Assembly: GCA_963826505.1 (NCBI GenBank)
Contig: CAWGXG010000006.1
Coordinates: 682,001 to 746,000 of the forward strand
DNA: 64,000 bases
Direction of reading: 5' to 3'
DNA from: CAWGXG01 sp963826505
Lineage (GTDB): Bacteria > Chloroflexota > Anaerolineae > Aggregatilineales > Aggregatilineaceae
Translations under genes and position numbers: made by a program
Notes under the pieces: generated by a model
Seen by the model: only the letters and a program-made list of their open reading frames with translations
Database searches by the model: none
What the model was told of the DNA's origin: nothing
Shown here: positions 9,260-18,000 of the stretch, in pieces
Numbering within the stretch: the stretch's first letter is position 1
Layout: every line of letters starts with the position of its first letter

Positions 9260-9674
9260 CTTCTTGACGGGTATGCGGTCGAATTGTGTATCTGGCCATG
9301 ACCGGTGTTCGCTTGCTGTAAGCTGGATCGCAGGGGATCCACGTCCAGATTGATGGCAAACACGCCGCCCATTCGACCAATGTTGCCGGAATCGCCCACC
9401 TGATGGCACGATTGAATTTCATGGCTGTTCTCATGACTTAAGAGGTGAAAAGACGATTGAACACAGCCTGGTGATGAGGATGCCGCTGACCATACATACT
9501 TCTCGTTCTTCCCGAATTGGCTTTCGAACCCCACGGATTTTCGTTCAGACTCTCGAAGCACTGCTTGGCCGAAAACATCCACAGATGGGTTCATAGGTCC
9601 CCGTAGCGCTTCACTTGAATTAATGAGCAAACCCAAGAGTTATCTGCAAACAATTGACGTGCTGTCACGCCTGG
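9260..9674. other. Gene-free or decayed stretch between LacI and the cytochrome locus
   Basis: No convincing gene. Long open frames on the minus strand here lack recognisable motifs and run antisense into the LacI gene. I see no strong terminator for either converging gene. Confidence 0.5.
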
Positions 9675-11255
9675 TCAAGTTAATCGCCGTCGCAGCATCA
9701 CCAGCGAAACGATGACCAGACCGATGACCAGCACGGCAATGACCATCGCCTGACGTCTGAAGCGACTTTCCTGAATGTCATCTTGCGCTTGTTGGTGCGC
9801 CTGTTCGCTCAGTGCAATAGAAGCGTTGCTAACTTCGAGCACTTTATCAAGATTGCTGGTGTGCTGCGCGGCACGCGCCGTGATGAGCTTGGTACGCGCT
9901 TCAGCCAGCAAATTCTCTTCTTCTACCACGATCATACCGAGTTTTGAGGTCCGGCGTACCGACCCTTCCGCATCTTCGAGAGCGGTGTTGGCCTCGGTAA
10001 GGTTCTTGTATAGCGCGGCCACGATCTGGCCCTCGGGTGAGTCGGGTTCATGACAGCTGCCACAGTGACGCGGCTCGCTACCCAGAAACATCTCTTCGCT
10101 GGGTTGTTGCACGTCATACCGGCCATGACATGTCACACAGTCGGGTGTGTTGGGATCGTCCGAATTGTGCACGCTGCTGATGAAGTAGTTTTGCGTGGCA
10201 TCATGGCAACTGCCGCACACATTGGCGACTTCCTCGAAACCTGGAGGAGCCGCGCCGTGTGTCCCATGGCAATCGGCGCAGTTGGGTGCGCGCAGGTCTT
10301 GATTATCTAGCAGCGCGATACCGTGTACGCTGGTTTTGTAGAGTTCGAACTGGTTGGTCGGGATATCATAACCCGCCATGTAGTCGGGATCGGCATGGCA
10401 TCCGGCGCACAGTTCAGGCACGTTGAGCCGGTAGACACTCGCTCTTGGATCGTTGGTTTCGCGCGTCGCATGTCCATCGTGACAATCATAGCATGTGGCG
10501 ACTTTCGTATCGCCTGCGGCCAGCTGTTGGCCGTGGAAACTTTCCTGGTACTTGGCATATTGATCGGTGGGCAAGTCATATTGTCGCATCAACGTGACAT
10601 TGGCATGGCACGACGCGCACAGGGGCGGAATTTCGGTGCGATCGGGCTTGCCGATGAAACCGGCATCTGGCGACATCGCTGTCATCGCATCAGCCGCGTT
10701 AGGATCGCCGCCGTGACAGTCGGCACAAATCACACCACGTGTAGCGTGAATACTGGATTGCCAGTCGAGCACAACTTCCTCGCTCCGTCCGCCCAGTGTC
10801 GAATGACAATCCAGACATGTATTATTGGATTCGCTCACCGGTTCAGGATAGGCCAGGGGTGTCGGGACAGGATTGACTGTGGCGGTAGGTTCAGGCGTGG
10901 GGCTGACCGCCTCGGTTTCCGGGGCAGGGGCATGGCATTCGATGCAGTTTTCCCGCCCTTCCAGCGTATGCGGGATGAACGGCGCGGGTTCGGTCGCTAC
11001 GACAGCCTGCATGTGGCAGAACTGGCACACATCATTCGTTCGTCCGGCATGATTGGCAGGGTACTGTGGAGCGCCGTTCACGCCTGTTTCGTGGCAGGAG
11101 AGGCAGTCCGCGTGCCCTTCCAACGTGTGTGGAATTGGGGGTTGGGCAAGCGTCCGTTCTGGCCGAGCCAGCCAGAGGGCCCCCGCTATAATCGTTACGC
11201 CTGCCAAGACGAGCAGATGGGAGAGGGTTGGAAAACGTCGCATCAGATGCCTCAT
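9675..11255 (-). CDS. Membrane-anchored dodecahaem cytochrome c
   Basis: A 526-residue exported protein with twelve CXXCH haem c motifs: CLSCH, CQFCH, CIECH, CLDCH, CADCH, CASCH, CYDCH, CAGCH, CADCH, CGSCH, CVTCH and CGSCH. It has an N-terminal signal anchor (about 11-30). A Pro/Thr-rich linker after haem 3 separates a tri-haem head from a nine-haem body. A helical stretch of about 90 residues and a single C-terminal membrane helix (about 500-520) end the protein. Its start overlaps the cytochrome b stop by one base (TAATG). It probably replaces cytochrome c1/f as electron acceptor of the cytochrome b/Rieske pair and passes electrons on at the outer face. Resemblance to NapC/NrfB-type or octahaem reductases is only general, and no substrate can be claimed. 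Confidence 0.9.
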   Translation of the reverse strand: MRHLMRRFPTLSHLLVLAGVTIIAGALWLARPERTLAQPPIPHTLEGHADCLSCHETGVNGAPQYPANHAGRTNDVCQFCHMQAVVATEPAPFIPHTLEGRENCIECHAPAPETEAVSPTPEPTATVNPVPTPLAYPEPVSESNNTCLDCHSTLGGRSEEVVLDWQSSIHATRGVICADCHGGDPNAADAMTAMSPDAGFIGKPDRTEIPPLCASCHANVTLMRQYDLPTDQYAKYQESFHGQQLAAGDTKVATCYDCHDGHATRETNDPRASVYRLNVPELCAGCHADPDYMAGYDIPTNQFELYKTSVHGIALLDNQDLRAPNCADCHGTHGAAPPGFEEVANVCGSCHDATQNYFISSVHNSDDPNTPDCVTCHGRYDVQQPSEEMFLGSEPRHCGSCHEPDSPEGQIVAALYKNLTEANTALEDAEGSVRRTSKLGMIVVEEENLLAEARTKLITARAAQHTSNLDKVLEVSNASIALSEQAHQQAQDDIQESRFRRQAMVIAVLVIGLVIVSLVMLRRRLT

Positions 11256-12379
11256 TAGCTCAGCAGGCCCCAGATCGTCAAGGAGATGACGGCGGCCATG
11301 ATCACCACAGCGATGCCGATTAGAAACTTGCGGTCACGCACCCGGCGTGAAGGCCCGCGATCAATAAACGGCACCAAGATTAGGAGCAAAATGCCTACGC
11401 CCGGAATCAGCACACCAGCGGTACGTGATACCAGCTTGAGCGTTTGGTAGAGAAACAAGAAATACCATTCCGGTTTAATATGTGCCGGTGTCATCAACGA
11501 ATCGGCCTGATCTTCCAGCCCGGCGGGAAAGAGAGAGGCTAGCACAATCAGCACAGCCAGCCCGATATACCAGGCGATCACCTCATCCAGCAGATAATCT
11601 GGAAAGAAGGGGATAGTCTTCTGGCCTTTATCTTCTTCGTGAAGGTCGCGGTTGTCCGCTGGTTCGTCGTTCACGATTTCAGATTCCTTTTCTTCTTCCC
11701 CCGCTGGGGCAGCAAGTCCCTGCTGGTGAATCAACAGGAGATGGATCCCGACGAGCAGTGCGAGACTGAGTGGCAAAACCAGGGTATGAATGCCATAAAA
11801 CCGTGACAGAGTCGTCCCGCTCAAGCTGTCTCCCCCGCGCAGCAAACGTTGTAAATATCCGCCTATGACGGGTACGGAACCTGCGATTTCGGTGCCGACT
11901 GTGGTCGCCCAGTACGCGCGCTGGTCCCAGGGCAGCAAATAGCCCGTGAAGCCAAACCCCATCGTGACAGTGAGCAAAACCACGCCAACTATCCAGGTCA
12001 GTTCGCGAGGTTTCTTATACGCGGCCTGAACAAAGACGCGCAGCATGTGCAGCACGCATGACGCGATCATCAGATTGGCGCTCCAGGCGTGGATGCTGCG
12101 AATCAGCCAACCAAAACGCACTTCGTTCATGATATACAACACACTTTGATAGGCGCCTTCAGGGCTGGCGCGATAATAAAGCGTGAGCAGCACTCCCGTA
12201 ACAACCTGTATGCCGAGGAAGAAGAGCGTGAGACCGCCCAAGAAATATGTTTTGGCGCCGCGTGGAATGGTGACGTGCAGCATGGCCTGCACCGCGCCCT
12301 GGATGTCGACGCGGTCTTGCACCCATTCCCAGCCTTTTGCCAGAGGGGCAGGAAACCGGCCTGGCTGTTGATCGATCAT
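11255..12379 (-). CDS. Cytochrome b (b6-type fused with subunit IV region) of a bc-like complex
   Basis: A 374-residue membrane protein. The N-terminal four-helix part carries the two haem-ligand histidine pairs, in SIHAWSANL / SCVLHMLRVF and YGIHTLVLP / VGIHLLLIHQ. After an acidic, Glu-rich linker (about 230-265), three more helices include PEWYFLFLYQTLK, the quinol-oxidation-site motif in its b6f/subunit IV form. It oxidises quinol and passes electrons to the Rieske protein encoded just upstream (21-base gap) and to a cytochrome c, here presumably the 12-haem protein encoded downstream. The ATG at 12379 follows GAGAGGC. Confidence 0.93.
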   Translation of the reverse strand: MIDQQPGRFPAPLAKGWEWVQDRVDIQGAVQAMLHVTIPRGAKTYFLGGLTLFFLGIQVVTGVLLTLYYRASPEGAYQSVLYIMNEVRFGWLIRSIHAWSANLMIASCVLHMLRVFVQAAYKKPRELTWIVGVVLLTVTMGFGFTGYLLPWDQRAYWATTVGTEIAGSVPVIGGYLQRLLRGGDSLSGTTLSRFYGIHTLVLPLSLALLVGIHLLLIHQQGLAAPAGEEEKESEIVNDEPADNRDLHEEDKGQKTIPFFPDYLLDEVIAWYIGLAVLIVLASLFPAGLEDQADSLMTPAHIKPEWYFLFLYQTLKLVSRTAGVLIPGVGILLLILVPFIDRGPSRRVRDRKFLIGIAVVIMAAVISLTIWGLLS

Positions 12380-12400
12380 AATGCCTCTCGCTTCATCAGA

Positions 12401-12862
12401 TTAAAGGCTTACATAAATATCATCACCGTCAATTGTCACGACACGTGGTGACAACGGCGCTGGCGGCGGACCGGAGATCACAGCGCCCGTCTGTGCATTG
12501 AAGCGGCCATCATGGCACGGGCACTGGATAAACCCGCCGTTTTCCCACTGCACTACACAGCCCAGGTGGGTGCAGATAGCCGAAAACGCTTTGACACTGG
12601 CCCGTTCACTATAAGTCAGTGCCACTGGCTGATCTCCCGCGGGTACTATCATCCCGCCAACCGCCTGCAATTCGGCCAGAGAAGCGACGCGCACCTGGCC
12701 ACCTTTTTCAGTCGCTCGGCGTGACGGGGGCCACAGGTATCCGACGATGGGCGTCAGAATACCGCCTAGGGTTGCGACAACGGAAAACCCCAGCAGATAT
12801 TTGATGAAACCACGACGGTTTGAATTGATATCCATTGACTGATCCGGTGATGTCAGAGTCAC
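12401..12862 (-). CDS. Rieske [2Fe-2S] protein of the cytochrome b complex
   Basis: A 153-residue protein with an N-terminal membrane anchor preceded by NRRGFIK, a Tat-like twin-arginine. The cluster ligands are in CTHLGC (Cys97, His99) and CPCHDG (Cys114, His117). The extra cysteines of the two loops (Cys102, Cys116) form the disulphide seen in high-potential Rieske proteins. It takes electrons from quinol at the cytochrome b Qo site. The start is GTG at 12862 with AGGAGG nine bases before. It lies directly upstream of cytochrome b and downstream of the pseudo-receiver gene. Confidence 0.93.
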   Translation of the reverse strand: MTLTSPDQSMDINSNRRGFIKYLLGFSVVATLGGILTPIVGYLWPPSRRATEKGGQVRVASLAELQAVGGMIVPAGDQPVALTYSERASVKAFSAICTHLGCVVQWENGGFIQCPCHDGRFNAQTGAVISGPPPAPLSPRVVTIDGDDIYVSL

Positions 12863-12904
12863 AATAATGCGCCTCCTGGGAACTGGGCCCGATACCTTAC
12901 CCTT

Positions 12905-13252
12905 TCATTCATCCAAAACGAGCTGGAGCAGGTCGCCCGCTTGTTCCAACACATGCTCCTCACAATAATAAATTTGAGCCGTGTTATCACGCATACCGGC
13001 TAAAATAACGCGTGAATTCCATGCCCCGTTGCTCCAAAGGTTGTCCAGGTCCAGGTTTGGCGTTTCTTCACCCATTTCCTCGCGTCTTTCGAGAATAATC
13101 GTGTCTGGGCGCAACTCCCTGATGACGTTCCAAACCGTTTCGGACTCCTGACTGGCTCCAACAATAGCGACATCTGGATGGTTCAACAGCAAACGCACCG
13201 ATCTGTAGAACAGTGAGTTTGTCCACGCAATAAACACACGCCGAATTGTCAT
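12905..13252 (-). CDS. Stand-alone pseudo-receiver protein
   Basis: A 115-residue protein with the outline of a response-regulator receiver domain: RVFIAWTNSLFYRSVRLLL, then VAIVGASQESETVWNVI, then LRPDTIILE. The acidic pair of strand 1 is missing (AWTN) and the phospho-acceptor Asp position is occupied by Glu55, so it cannot be phosphorylated in the usual way and may mimic the phosphorylated state. There is no output domain. It sits between the two-component genes and the Rieske gene, 42 bases from the latter, which suggests a regulatory or assembly role in the respiratory locus. The receiver assignment is by pattern only. Confidence 0.6.
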   Translation of the reverse strand: MTIRRVFIAWTNSLFYRSVRLLLNHPDVAIVGASQESETVWNVIRELRPDTIILERREEMGEETPNLDLDNLWSNGAWNSRVILAGMRDNTAQIYYCEEHVLEQAGDLLQLVLDE

Positions 13253-13342
13253 TGCGTCACAACCTTATTAACCTTATTTCCAGATTAGAACATTCTTGGC
13301 GGTGGGGGTATCGGGAAGAATGCCAATTCGAGTAGCACAAAG

Positions 13343-13359
13343 CGCCAAATTGAGTGGCG
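13343..13359 (-). terminator. Small hairpin after the response-regulator gene
   Basis: CGCCA and TGGCG arms with a seven-base loop lie 37 bases beyond the response-regulator stop. A T6 run follows on the plus strand only, so terminator strength on the minus strand is doubtful. It may only attenuate read-through into the pseudo-receiver/Rieske genes. Confidence 0.35.
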
Positions 13360-13395
13360 TTTTTTGTGATGGGGATTTGTGATTTGCGACAGTGT

Positions 13396-14040
13396 TTAGA
13401 TCAGACCGCGCTCGCGGGCGAACTGGATCAATTCGTAGCGCGTCCTCAAACCAAGTTTTTCCATCAGATTACTACGGTGGGTATGTACCGTGCTGGGACT
13501 GATCACCAGCTTTTCAGCAATTTCCTTGCTGCTGTAGCCTTCTGCCAATAATTGCAGTATTTCTCTTTCGCGAGGACTGAGAGTAGACGCCAGATCGGTT
13601 TCCTCTGTTGCACGATGGAGAAAATCCTGCACCAGACGCTGCGCCATCGTCGGGTAAAGAAAGATTTCTCCCTGATGAACGATCCGAACTGCGTTGATCA
13701 AGTCACTGGGGTCTGCACCCTTCAGGACATAACCGGACGCGCCAGCTTTGAGCATCTCAAAAAAATACTCATCGGTGCGGTGCATCGTCAGGCCCAGGAC
13801 GTTGACATTGGGCCACGCTGTTTTGATCTGGCGTGTGGCGGCCATACCATCCAATTCTGGCATAGCAATATCCATCAACACTACGTCCGGCTGTAATGTC
13901 TCCGTTAGGGTAACCGCTTCGCGACCGTCTCGTGCTTCACCAACGACCACAATATCTGGCTCTGTTTCCAGTAACAATCGTACTCCGGACCGGACAACTG
14001 TATGATCGTCAGCAATTAGCACGCGAATCTGATCCGCCAC
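13396..14040 (-). CDS. NarL/LuxR-family response regulator
   Basis: A 214-residue two-domain regulator. The receiver has Asp11/Asp12 (IADDHTVVRSG) and phospho-acceptor Asp57 (VVLMDIAMPELDG). The C-terminal LuxR HTH contains LSPREREILQLLAEGYSSKEIAEKL and ISPSTVHTHRSNLMEKLGL. The start is GTG at 14040 with GGAGGG upstream, inside the 3' end of the kinase gene (32-base overlap), so the pair is translationally coupled. It is the partner of the diheme kinase and is expected to control the cytochrome/Rieske genes that follow. Confidence 0.93.
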   Translation of the reverse strand: MADQIRVLIADDHTVVRSGVRLLLETEPDIVVVGEARDGREAVTLTETLQPDVVLMDIAMPELDGMAATRQIKTAWPNVNVLGLTMHRTDEYFFEMLKAGASGYVLKGADPSDLINAVRIVHQGEIFLYPTMAQRLVQDFLHRATEETDLASTLSPREREILQLLAEGYSSKEIAEKLVISPSTVHTHRSNLMEKLGLRTRYELIQFARERGLI

Positions 14041-15532
14041 AATAGCCCTCCGCTAACGGCATAACAATAGAAAGCTGCGTTCCTTGCCCGGGACGAGACA
14101 CGATCTCCAGCCGTCCCTGACATTGGTGCAGTCGTTCCTGCATCCCTAACAGACCGAGTCCGTGTCGACTCTGTCCATCAGGTTTAACCTGCTCGGGATC
14201 AAATCCTTGACCGTCATCAGAGATTTGGCCCCTAAATTCCCCTGTGTGACAGGCCAGCGTTATCTGGATGTGCGTCGCATTGGCATGTCGAACGATGTTG
14301 ACGAATGCTTCCTGATAAACGCGGTACAACACGGTTTCATACTCGGGCGGCAGCCGTTCGGATAGCTCGCCAACATTCATTTCCATCGTTATTCCAGTAC
14401 CGGCCAGCAGCCGCTCAGAATAAGCGCGCACGGCGGCGACTAACCCCAGATCATCGAGCACCGAGGGACGCAGGTCGAGAATTAGATTGTACATCCTCTC
14501 TGTGGTTTCCGTAGTCAATGACCTGATATGGCTTAACTGCTCGAGCGCGCGCGATGGTTCCTGTGAAATGAGCCGTTCCAGAGCACCGGTCTGCAGTGCC
14601 AAACCAGCTAAGAATTGTCCCAATTGGTCATGCAGTTCGCGTGCGACACGTCGGCGTTCGTCCTCTTGAGCCGAGATGAGTTGCTTCAAAAGCTCGCGCT
14701 GCTGCCCACTCTGTCGGCGCAGATCGCCTGACAGCTTGCTATTTTCGCTCTCACGCGTTTGTACTTGTTGGGCCATGCGGTTAAAAGCGTGCGCTAATTG
14801 CCCGATCTCATCGGGCGGCCCTTCAGCAAGCTGAGATGGCAACTGCCCATGTCCCAAGTCCGCCATTGCCGCCGCCATTTTCGATAGACGACGCAGCATA
14901 AAGCGGCTGATGGTGACGTTCGCGACGATGATCGCAACCAGCAGAGCGATCGCACTCCACAGTAAGTTCTCACGCAGATCATCCGTCAGCGCCAATTCCA
15001 TAGGGGCCATCGGAATATCAGTGAGCAAAACACCCAGCAGACGTTCGTTCGGATCGTGGCAGCGCGCGCATTCAGGGGCGTTTTCGATAGGTTGCATACT
15101 GCGGAATACAGATTGCCCATCTTCGATCTGTACCACGATGCTTTCTGGCCGGTTTCTGACAGATAAGTGGTGACACGGTTGGCAGTCTGCCTGGCTATTG
15201 TCAAGCACCATGCCCACCCCAGTACTATCAGGGGAAAAGATTACTTTGCCAGAGGGATCGAGCAAGTACACCACTTGAAATTCGCCACTTTGCCCGATGG
15301 TGTCCAGGATACCCTGAACTTCACCGAAATCGGATTTGAGCATGGCATGTTGCAAACTGGACTCGATCACCTGCCCGGAATAGGAGGCCAATGCAGATAG
15401 ATGGGACAAAACTGCCGTGCGGTGCCGCGAATGTTCAATGCTGGTGAAGAATCCTAAGATGATAATGAGAGGCAGCGCAGTGCCGATAGTGATTTTGGCA
15501 TGAAGACTGCGCTTTAGTAAATTGGGACTCAT
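14009..15532 (-). CDS. Haem c-containing sensor histidine kinase (NarX-type, two CXXCH in the sensor domain)
   Basis: A 507-residue membrane kinase. Membrane helix 1 (about 14-30) is followed by an extracytoplasmic sensor domain carrying CQPCH (117-121) and CARCH (155-159), two covalent haem c sites. Membrane helix 2 (about 190-210) leads to a HAMP linker, a HisKA_3 box with His301 (ARELHDQLGQF), and an HATPase_c domain with the N-box (VRHANATHIQITL) and DDGQGFDP. Haem c sensor domains with this paired CXXCH layout are known in some kinases and chemoreceptors; they sense redox state or small ligands. Located next to a 12-haem cytochrome and a Rieske/cytochrome b pair, it probably reads the redox state of that chain. 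The signal itself is inference. Confidence 0.9.
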   Translation of the reverse strand: MSPNLLKRSLHAKITIGTALPLIIILGFFTSIEHSRHRTAVLSHLSALASYSGQVIESSLQHAMLKSDFGEVQGILDTIGQSGEFQVVYLLDPSGKVIFSPDSTGVGMVLDNSQADCQPCHHLSVRNRPESIVVQIEDGQSVFRSMQPIENAPECARCHDPNERLLGVLLTDIPMAPMELALTDDLRENLLWSAIALLVAIIVANVTISRFMLRRLSKMAAAMADLGHGQLPSQLAEGPPDEIGQLAHAFNRMAQQVQTRESENSKLSGDLRRQSGQQRELLKQLISAQEDERRRVARELHDQLGQFLAGLALQTGALERLISQEPSRALEQLSHIRSLTTETTERMYNLILDLRPSVLDDLGLVAAVRAYSERLLAGTGITMEMNVGELSERLPPEYETVLYRVYQEAFVNIVRHANATHIQITLACHTGEFRGQISDDGQGFDPEQVKPDGQSRHGLGLLGMQERLHQCQGRLEIVSRPGQGTQLSIVMPLAEGYCGGSDSRANC

Positions 15533-16006
15533 GGCTTCGCAGCTTCTTGAAATAGGCGGTGATGACCTCTGAAGATTCTACAAACCATTATAGTCTGATT
15601 TCTACTGTTATTTTGGGAGCCTGTGAAAATGCCCCGAAGGTGTAGGTGAAATCAGACCGGACTCAAAAGGGGTGATCAACGCTTTCTGCGCGATAAACCG
15701 GCGCGCGTTTTTGGTGTGGCGCGTCTGCTGAAGTATGGGGTGGGGGTGAATGCGGGCCCTCAAAGCGGTGGTGATACTGGCCTTGGCGCTTCAAGTGTCG
15801 CGGTTATGGCGGCGAGTGGATCGTGCACGAGTGAAACGCTGGGTGAAGCGGGTCAAAGATCAGCGGGCACGGAAACAGCACGCGAGGTTACTACAGGTTT
15901 TCCGCATTACTGTGCAGGGCTGCAGTTGGAAACCATACGGATCATGCTGATGTGAGGCCGTGGGGCGAGGTGAGTAGCAAGCGCGGACGCAAGAAGCAAT
16001 ATACAT

Positions 16007-16066
16007 ATGACACAAGGGTTGGCGTGTCTGAACCGCGCATGCCCGTATTATGAGGTGAGTGAGGAA
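16007..16066 (+). pseudogene. Possible N-terminal remnant of an IS1-like transposase
   Basis: ATG followed by a frame reading TQGLACLNRACPYYEVSE, which resembles the CPNxxCPxYG zinc-finger start of the IS1-like transposases whose other parts survive at 24.2-24.7 kb and 42.0-42.2 kb. It runs straight into the antisense of the next remnant. Confidence 0.35.
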
Positions 16067-16168
16067 TGCCGGGTCATCGTCCACCGTTGCCAGCACGCCG
16101 ACCGGCGCGCGCTGCAAATACGCGCGAATCCAGGCCTCATCGGTTACGGTGTACCTGTGCCAGCGCAT
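16049..16168 (-). pseudogene. Truncated pyridoxamine 5'-phosphate oxidase-like (FMN-binding) fragment
   Basis: From ATG 16168 the minus strand reads RYTVTDEAWIRAYLQRAPVG followed by VLATVDDDPAF, the typical N-terminus of PNPOx-related flavin-binding proteins. After about 40 residues the similarity ends, and the frame continues into unrelated, cysteine-rich translation. Only the first quarter of the expected 150-200 residues is left, so it is a dead 5' fragment. Confidence 0.6.
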
Positions 16169-16638
16169 TAGCCGCACTGCGATCGGAAGGGGGTTGGTCT
16201 GAGCGAGAAGCCGCCATGGGATGTTCCTGGGTAGTACGCGATCAGATTGTCCAATGTGCCCGTTGTATCGGCAAACGATCTCTGACCGAGGATAGCTCCG
16301 CTCGCCCGATCCAAGCAATCTGGATCTATCCGTTGGGGAACCCCGGCTGAGTAGTCCAGGCGAGACTAGCCTGTTAGACAAAGTCATTTCGGTAGGAGGG
16401 CCCTCGTTCATCTGCGACCACACGAGTATTCGGGATAGTGACTACGCTGGCACGCCCTACAGAAGTTCAGCTCTCCGCCTGACCGATGCCCTACGCCCAA
16501 CTCCTAAGTACCCGAAATTGATGCGCGACATTCGCGGGTATCGAGCGATATAGCATATGTAGTTAGCAGCGACAGGCAGCACCCAGCGCACCCGTCAAAA
16601 CGAACAGGGCACGACCAGCCCTTGTTGAGGAGAAAATC

Positions 16639-17874
16639 ATGTTTCCCCGAGAATCTTTCCGATCATCATTGTTCATTGTGTTGACACTTGTGACTCTAGT
16701 GACATCGTTTATCCCGCCGGTTGCAGCACAAAGAGTGCCTGCGTCAGGGGGTATCGCAGGAAGAGGTAATTCGTTCGGTCTGCCCGGGCCCGTCGCGGAA
16801 CCGGCCCGGCAGGGGGACGCCGCCATCGACGTCAAGAAGTTTGTCTCTGTTGACGGACAGATCACCTGGCAAGATGCCAACGAAGCACCCGGCCCCGATA
16901 TTGCGTTGGAGGCAGACGTATCGTTCCGCCTCATCGTGACAAATCAGGGCAGTGTGGCACTGACCAATCTCAGCCTGACCGACAGCGCTTTCGATGTCAG
17001 CAGCTGCCCGCTGCCAACCACACTGGATCCTGGTGCGTTTTTCGAGTGCACGATCGGACCATTTCCGGCCAACGAAGGGCAGCACACGGATACTGCCCTG
17101 GCGACCGGCGAGGCGGGCGGCGCCACGGTCAGTGCCACCGATACGGCCAACTACTTCGGAGGCGACCGCCCTTCTATCGATCTCGAGAAGCTGATTTCCG
17201 TGGACGGTGGAGTTACGTGGCAGGATGCTAACAGTCCGCCAGGGCCGCGCGCAGAGCTAGAAGGCGATGTCTTCTTCAAGTTTGTCGTTGCCAACAATGG
17301 CAATATCCCACTGACCGGCATCAGCCTCGTCGACGATTCTCTGGACGTCAGTTCGTGCACGCTGCCGGCAACTCTGGATCCCACCGTGTCGTTTGAATGT
17401 GTAGTCGGACCAGCGGCGGCCGGTGAAGGGCAAGTAACCAATACCGCCACGGCCGGTGGCGCATTCAACGGCGTATCGTACACGGATACCGACAAAGCTA
17501 ATTACTTCGGCGGGGAAGGGGAACTGCCCGTCACGATCGTTATAGAAGGGCCGGTCGTGCAAATCAACGTCAATGTGATCGTGATCTTCGGCTTCAATAT
17601 CGAGATTGAGCCGGACGACCCGCTGCTGACCGTGATCAAAGTTGGCGATATGATCCGCGTCGAGGGCTCACTCGATCAGCCGATGACCTTGGAGGGCCAA
17701 ATCGTGGTAATCGCGGTCAATGTCGTCCTGATCAATGTCAACATCTACGTCAACACAGATGGACAGCAAGTGTGGCGAGACGAGGGCAACTGCAAAAATC
17801 CGCCGCCTCCCTGGGCTCCGGCCAATGGCTGGCGACGGCGTTGCGAGAACCATCAGGGTGATGATGACGATTGA
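16639..17874 (+). CDS. Secreted repeat protein with two DUF11-like domains
   Basis: A 411-residue exported protein. The signal peptide ends near PPVAAQR. Two repeats of about 110 residues each begin with a lysine-containing VKKFVSVDG / LEKLISVDG phrase and TWQDAN, contain DVSSC..LP.TLDP and end in ANYFGG, which is the pattern of the DUF11 family of surface beta-sandwich repeats. The C-terminal part is a valine/asparagine-rich strand region (INVNVIVIFGFNIEIE) and a tail rich in Pro, Arg and Asp. It is likely exposed at the cell surface. No anchor motif is visible. Start ATG follows GAGGAGA. Both neighbours are debris, and a strong hairpin follows the stop. Confidence 0.8.
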   Translation: MFPRESFRSSLFIVLTLVTLVTSFIPPVAAQRVPASGGIAGRGNSFGLPGPVAEPARQGDAAIDVKKFVSVDGQITWQDANEAPGPDIALEADVSFRLIVTNQGSVALTNLSLTDSAFDVSSCPLPTTLDPGAFFECTIGPFPANEGQHTDTALATGEAGGATVSATDTANYFGGDRPSIDLEKLISVDGGVTWQDANSPPGPRAELEGDVFFKFVVANNGNIPLTGISLVDDSLDVSSCTLPATLDPTVSFECVVGPAAAGEGQVTNTATAGGAFNGVSYTDTDKANYFGGEGELPVTIVIEGPVVQINVNVIVIFGFNIEIEPDDPLLTVIKVGDMIRVEGSLDQPMTLEGQIVVIAVNVVLINVNIYVNTDGQQVWRDEGNCKNPPPPWAPANGWRRRCENHQGDDDD

Positions 17875-17915
17875 TTGGCAATAGGCATGGTGCCGTCGCA
17901 GAAAAAGGCGACCCA

Positions 17916-17973
17916 CCAGCACCGCAAGGCAGGATAGACCTTATAGCGCTTATCCTGCCTTGCGGGCGGCTGG
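17916..17973. terminator. Strong bidirectional terminator hairpin
   Basis: CCGCAAGGCAGGATA at 17922-17936 pairs perfectly with 17951-17965 over 15 bases. An outer CCAGC/GCTGG pair (17916-17920 with 17969-17973) extends the stem. It lies between the plus-strand DUF11-like gene and converging minus-strand debris. Confidence 0.75.
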
Positions 17974-18000
17974 TTTGGATTGGTGGTCGCTTACGGGGCA

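Larger units (their letters stand above)
15533..16638. other. Debris region: decayed IS and gene fragments
   Basis: About 1.1 kb with no intact gene. Two short remnants are listed separately. A plus-strand frame at 15750-15950 encodes a basic 66-residue peptide that I cannot relate to any family. The last 20 bases provide the GAGGAGA ribosome site of the next gene. Confidence 0.55.

Noticed and set aside
9184..9636. 150-residue minus-strand frame beyond the LacI gene
   Set aside because: Overlaps the LacI 3' end and has no recognisable domain or ribosome site. Left as unassigned DNA.
10323..11258. 311-residue plus-strand open frame
   Set aside because: Entirely antisense to the 12-haem cytochrome gene, whose regular CXXCH coding pattern keeps the complementary frame open. 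No ribosome site or family.
15750..15950. 66-residue basic plus-strand frame
   Set aside because: Lacks a ribosome site and family similarity and sits within IS debris.
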